A DNA stretch of 7,852 nucleotides from Flavobacteriia bacterium (GTDB taxonomy: Bacteria; Bacteroidota; Bacteroidia; Flavobacteriales; Flavobacteriaceae), in NCBI GenBank assembly GCA_018500075.1, contig JAHBAN010000181.1, forward strand, positions 1-7,852, in the 5' to 3' direction. The stretch's first letter is position 1. Each line of letters opens with the position of its first letter. This document shows positions 5,630 to 7,852 of the stretch, one piece after another. The position numbers and the translations under genes were made by a program. The notes under the pieces were generated by a model. That model made no database searches and was not told the origin of the DNA. It was given only the letters and a program-made list of their open reading frames with translations.

Positions 5630-5676
5630 GGGGGGTGCACGCTTTGTGCACGGGGTGTGCACGCATATCACCCCCC
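5630..5676. repeat. Three helically phased GTGCAC palindromes inside an inverted repeat
   Basis: GTGCAC occurs at 5635-5640, 5646-5651 and 5657-5662, each start exactly 11 bp after the last, which places them on the same DNA face. The cluster is enclosed by GGGGGGTG (5630-5637) and CACCCCCC (5669-5676), a perfect 8-bp inverted repeat. This arrangement resembles a multi-site operator upstream of the minus-strand membrane protein gene. Confidence 0.6.
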
Positions 5677-5693
5677 TCGACTCACCCTTCAAA
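5665..5693 (-). promoter_or_regulatory. Weak candidate promoter for the membrane protein gene
   Basis: On the minus strand TTGAAG (plus 5688-5693) and TGATAT (plus 5665-5670) are 17 bases apart, matching 4/6 and 3/6 of the sigma-70 boxes. If real, the phased GTGCAC sites would lie immediately downstream of the -10 box, a typical repressor position. The leader would be over 200 bases long. Confidence 0.25.
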
Positions 5694-5700
5694 GCGGTGC

Positions 5701-5727
5701 GTTAACCAAGCGGGCCGCTCGCTTAAC
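5701..5727 (-). terminator. Weak hairpin at the end of the dehydrogenase gene
   Basis: GTTAA (5701-5705) pairs with TTAAC (5723-5727), and inside it AGCG-GGC-CGCT (5709-5719) forms a perfect small stem. It overlaps the stop codon of the minus-strand dehydrogenase. No T-tract follows on the minus strand, so efficient intrinsic termination is doubtful. Confidence 0.25.
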
Positions 5728-6671
5728 TATCGCTTCACAATCACTTCCGCGCCGCGCTCCTCCGGCTCGTCATCCACCATTTCCGCAGGGAAGCCGGGCG
5801 CTGTCACATCAAGCCCGGTGGCCTCCTCCAGCCGCTTGATGATATTGGGCGACAGCTCTCTGGGGCCAAACCGGCTGATCCCGTCCTGAAAGATATTGAT
5901 CAAGAGCGGGTTCAGCTCCAGCGGAACCCCGGCCCGGTCGGCCACCTCCTGAAACAGCCCGATATCCTTGGCCACAAGATCCATGGTAAAGGAAATATCG
6001 CGGCTCCCGTTGAGGATGACCTGACCCTCTGTTTCATGCACAAAACTTGTGCCAGACGAGATCGCCATGGCCTCATAGGCCACCCCAAGGTCCATGCCCG
6101 CGCCCTTGGCCACAGTCAGCGCCTCGGCCACAGAGACAAGGTTCGCGGTCGCCAGAAAATTCGTCAGAACCTTCAAAACAGAGGCCGAGCCAAGCGCGCC
6201 GGTGTGCAAAACACGCCGCCCCATGATGGTGAGCAGCGGCAGGATGCGCTCGAAGGTCTCCCGCTCACAGCCCGCAAAAATCGAGATATTGCCGGTGTCC
6301 GCCCGGTGGCATCCGCCCGAAACCGGACAGTCCACAGCCGCACCGCCCGCAGCAATAACCTCGGCGCCGATGCGCTTGACTTCGGCCTCATCCGTGGTGC
6401 TCATCTCCATCCAGATCTTGCCCGCCCGCACCTCAGGCAACATCTCCGCGAGCACCGCCGCACTCGCCGCAGGGCTGGGCAAGCAGGTGATCACCGCATC
6501 ACAGTCGCGCATCATAGCGCGCGCCGATCCCCCCGCCACAGCCCCCGCCGCAACCTTGGCCGATACAAATTCGGGGTTGAGATCATGCACCATAAGCTCC
6601 ACGCCATTGCGCAGCAAAGACCCCGAGAGTTTCCCCCCCACATTGCCAAGCCCGATAAATCCAACCTTCAT
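5727..6671 (-). CDS. NAD(P)-dependent oxidoreductase, 3-hydroxyisobutyrate dehydrogenase family
   Basis: The 314-residue product belongs to the beta-hydroxyacid dehydrogenase family (3-hydroxyisobutyrate, tartronate semialdehyde and 6-phosphogluconate-like enzymes), which oxidise a hydroxyl next to a carboxylated carbon in the cytoplasm. The N-terminal Rossmann loop is GLGNVG (7-12), and D30 after the second strand favours NAD over NADP. The substrate signature DCPVSGG is at 114-120. The catalytic lysine is K167 in GSASVLKVLTNFL, with N171 one helical turn on, and K235-D236 lies in the C-terminal helical domain. Conserved sites are intact, so it should be active, but the substrate cannot be told from sequence. 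A tail from about 290 (with EMVDDEPEERG) extends past the usual end of the family near 290-300 residues. The ATG at 6671 follows AGGGAGAG. It is divergent from the pirin gene across 223 bp. Confidence 0.92.
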   Translation of the reverse strand: MKVGFIGLGNVGGKLSGSLLRNGVELMVHDLNPEFVSAKVAAGAVAGGSARAMMRDCDAVITCLPSPAASAAVLAEMLPEVRAGKIWMEMSTTDEAEVKRIGAEVIAAGGAAVDCPVSGGCHRADTGNISIFAGCERETFERILPLLTIMGRRVLHTGALGSASVLKVLTNFLATANLVSVAEALTVAKGAGMDLGVAYEAMAISSGTSFVHETEGQVILNGSRDISFTMDLVAKDIGLFQEVADRAGVPLELNPLLINIFQDGISRFGPRELSPNIIKRLEEATGLDVTAPGFPAEMVDDEPEERGAEVIVKR

Positions 6672-6800
6672 GTCGCTCTCCCTGTCTTGCGCTCCGTTGT
6701 TTGCGCTGATGCTTTACTCTGCACCGCAGGGCTTCTGGCCCACAAGCGACATCGACACGGCTATTTTGGGCGCCCCGCCTCGCCCTGCCCGGCTCAGCCT

Positions 6801-6818
6801 CTGTGCGCAAATGCACAG
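6801..6818. promoter_or_regulatory. Candidate operator dyad between dehydrogenase and pirin genes
   Basis: CTGTGC (6801-6806), GCAAAT, GCACAG (6813-6818) is a perfect inverted repeat with 6-base arms and a 6-base centre, typical in size for a dimeric helix-turn-helix regulator. It lies about 20 bases upstream of the putative -35 box of the pirin gene and 130 bases upstream of the dehydrogenase ATG, so it could serve either or both genes. Confidence 0.4.
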
Positions 6819-6839
6819 CAAACCCCGCACCAAGCAGAA

Positions 6840-6868
6840 TTGCCCAAAAGGCACCACAGGCCTAGGTT
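6840..6868 (+). promoter_or_regulatory. Candidate promoter of the pirin gene
   Basis: TTGCCC (6840-6845) and TAGGTT (6863-6868) are separated by exactly 17 bases, matching 4/6 and 3/6 of the sigma-70 boxes. Transcription would start about 20 bases before the ATG at 6895, giving a short leader that still includes the AGGAG ribosome site (6884-6888). Confidence 0.35.
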
Positions 6869-6894
6869 AGCCCTACCAGCAACAGGAGCACCCC

Positions 6895-7806
6895 ATGTCC
6901 ATTCGCCCCGTCCTCGAAACCCGCAGCGCCACCCCCACTCTGGAAGGCGCCGGCGTCCATCTTCACCGTGCGTTCGGCTTTCACGACCCCTCCGAGCTTG
7001 ACCCCTTCCTGCTGTTTGACGACTTCAGAAACGAAACCCCCACCCACTATGCCAAAGGCTTCCCCTGGCATCCCCACCGCGGCATCGAAACCATAACCTA
7101 TGTTCTGCAAGGCGAGGTCGATCACGCCGACAGCCTCGGCAACACAGGCCGCCTCGGCGCGGGCGATGTGCAGTGGATGACCGCCGGCTCGGGCATCATG
7201 CACCAGGAAATGCCGCGCGGAAACGCCAAGGGCCAGATGCACGGCTTCCAGCTCTGGGCCAATCTCCCGCGCGATCTGAAAATGACCGACCCGCGTTACC
7301 AAGACGTTAATGCAGCGGAAATCCCCGAAATCATCGACGATGACGGAACCCGCGTGCGCGTTATCACCGGCTCGTTCTGGGGCAAGCGCGGCCCCGTCGA
7401 CGGGATCGCCGCAGACCCGCAATATCTCGATGTTTTCGTGCCCGCAGGCGTCAAGAAAACATTGCCCATAGACACCTATCGCCGCGCCTTCGCCTATGTC
7501 TTTCAAGGCAAAGGCGCCTTCGCCGATGCCTCCGCCCCCTCGGGTGTGCTGCTCGAAAAAGAAGTCATGGGCGAGGAGGTCAACATCCGCGATATGTCCG
7601 GCGACCGCACTCTCATTCGCTTTGGAACAGGCGACAGCGTCACCGTTCAGGCCGCAGAAGAAGGCATCCGCTTCCTGCTGATCTCCGGCGCACCGATCCA
7701 GGAGCCGGTCGCCTGGCATGGTCCCATCGTGATGAACACCAAAGACGAAATCCGCCAGGCCATGTCAGACCTGCGCAACGGCACCTTCATCAAACCGGCC
7801 CATTAA
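6895..7806 (+). CDS. Pirin family protein
   Basis: The 303-residue product is a bicupin of the pirin family, a cytoplasmic metal-binding protein. Some bacterial members have quercetin 2,3-dioxygenase activity and others act as redox or stress regulators; which applies here cannot be decided. The N-terminal cupin carries the four expected metal ligands at nearly human-pirin spacing: H59 and H61 in PWHPHRGIET, and H103 and E105 in GIMHQE. The block HGFQLWANLP (116-125) is also family-typical. The C-terminal cupin (about 175-265) lacks metal ligands, as is usual, and GEPI-like LLISGAPIQEPVAWHGPIVMN motif residues (about 262-281) close the domain. The length is normal. The ATG follows AGGAG (6884-6888) by six bases. 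It is transcribed away from the 3-hydroxyisobutyrate-dehydrogenase-like gene, with nothing visible linking the two functions beyond a shared intergenic region. Confidence 0.95.
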   Translation: MSIRPVLETRSATPTLEGAGVHLHRAFGFHDPSELDPFLLFDDFRNETPTHYAKGFPWHPHRGIETITYVLQGEVDHADSLGNTGRLGAGDVQWMTAGSGIMHQEMPRGNAKGQMHGFQLWANLPRDLKMTDPRYQDVNAAEIPEIIDDDGTRVRVITGSFWGKRGPVDGIAADPQYLDVFVPAGVKKTLPIDTYRRAFAYVFQGKGAFADASAPSGVLLEKEVMGEEVNIRDMSGDRTLIRFGTGDSVTVQAAEEGIRFLLISGAPIQEPVAWHGPIVMNTKDEIRQAMSDLRNGTFIKPAH

Positions 7807-7820
7807 CCCGGCTTTTTCTT
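7792..7820 (+). terminator. Possible terminator overlapping the pirin stop
   Basis: AAACCGG (7792-7798) can pair with CCGG-c-TTT (7808-7815) around the stop codon, with one bulged base, and a T-rich tract (TTTTTCTTT) follows. The stem is short, so it is a modest candidate; the sequence beyond 7833 is adapter and cannot help. Confidence 0.35.
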
Positions 7821-7833
7821 TCCAGAAATATCC

Positions 7834-7852
7834 CTGTCTCTTATACACATCT
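7834..7852. other. Tn5/Nextera mosaic-end adapter sequence (artefact)
   Basis: The final 19 bases, CTGTCTCTTATACACATCT, are exactly the reverse complement of the 19-bp Tn5 mosaic end used in transposase-based library preparation. The match is complete and ends precisely at the window edge, which is how untrimmed adapter appears at a contig terminus. A genuine Tn5 end is far less likely because no IS50 sequence accompanies it. Confidence 0.96.

Noticed and set aside
5449..5640. 63-codon minus-strand frame starting at a GTG upstream of the membrane protein gene
   Set aside because: It runs through the hairpin and low-complexity DNA, is Arg/Gly-rich and has no family resemblance.
6036..7001. 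Long plus-strand open frame across the dehydrogenase and into the pirin gene
   Set aside because: It overlaps two well-supported genes in other frames, is rich in Arg, His and Pro, and has no recognisable motif.
7834..7852. Natural Tn5/IS50 end
   Set aside because: The exact 19-bp mosaic end stops at the contig edge with no transposase or IS50 sequence, which fits library adapter much better.

Overview
The window looks like a chromosomal segment of an alphaproteobacterium, most likely a marine Rhodobacteraceae (roseobacter-type) species. This is inferred from the high GC content, the strong G/C third-position bias and the protein flavour; no marker gene is present to prove it. There are seven protein-coding genes and no tRNA, rRNA, insertion sequence or CRISPR array. 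The last 19 bases (7834-7852) exactly match the Tn5/Nextera mosaic-end adapter, so the right edge is a library artefact, not genome.

Layout: (1) 16-117 is a small G+C-rich tandem repeat with alternating 18/17-bp spacing, cut by the left edge. (2) 177-1610, minus: a Glu/Leu/Phe/Val-type glutamate dehydrogenase with a strong UUCG-loop terminator. (3) 1611-2120: a 510-bp divergent intergenic region with several dyads, two pairs of short direct repeats and a near-CtrA-type site. (4) 2121-4854, plus: a tightly coupled three-gene operon (ATGA and TGATG junctions) for Tad/Flp-pilus accessory proteins, namely a TadG-like von Willebrand A protein followed by two TadE/TadF-like pseudopilins. (5) 4947-5435, minus: a two-helix membrane protein of unknown function, convergent with the pilus operon. 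(6) 5436-5726: a short regulatory-looking region with a perfect TTAA-N7-TTAA site, three GTGCAC palindromes exactly 11 bp apart and an 8-bp-arm hairpin. (7) 5727-6671, minus: a 3-hydroxyisobutyrate-dehydrogenase-family oxidoreductase. (8) 6895-7806, plus, divergent from it: a pirin-family cupin protein.

Only the pilus trio forms an evident functional unit. Its three products carry the same juxtamembrane motif (F-x-R/E-E-E-x-G) before a hydrophobic helix. The two smaller ones have the Glu+5 expected of TadV-processed pseudopilins, while the vWA protein lacks it. The glutamate dehydrogenase, the dehydrogenase and the pirin are ordinary metabolic or stress genes with no visible link to the pilus genes. 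I do not see a clearly new system here; the points worth a second look are mostly non-coding structures in the intergenic regions.
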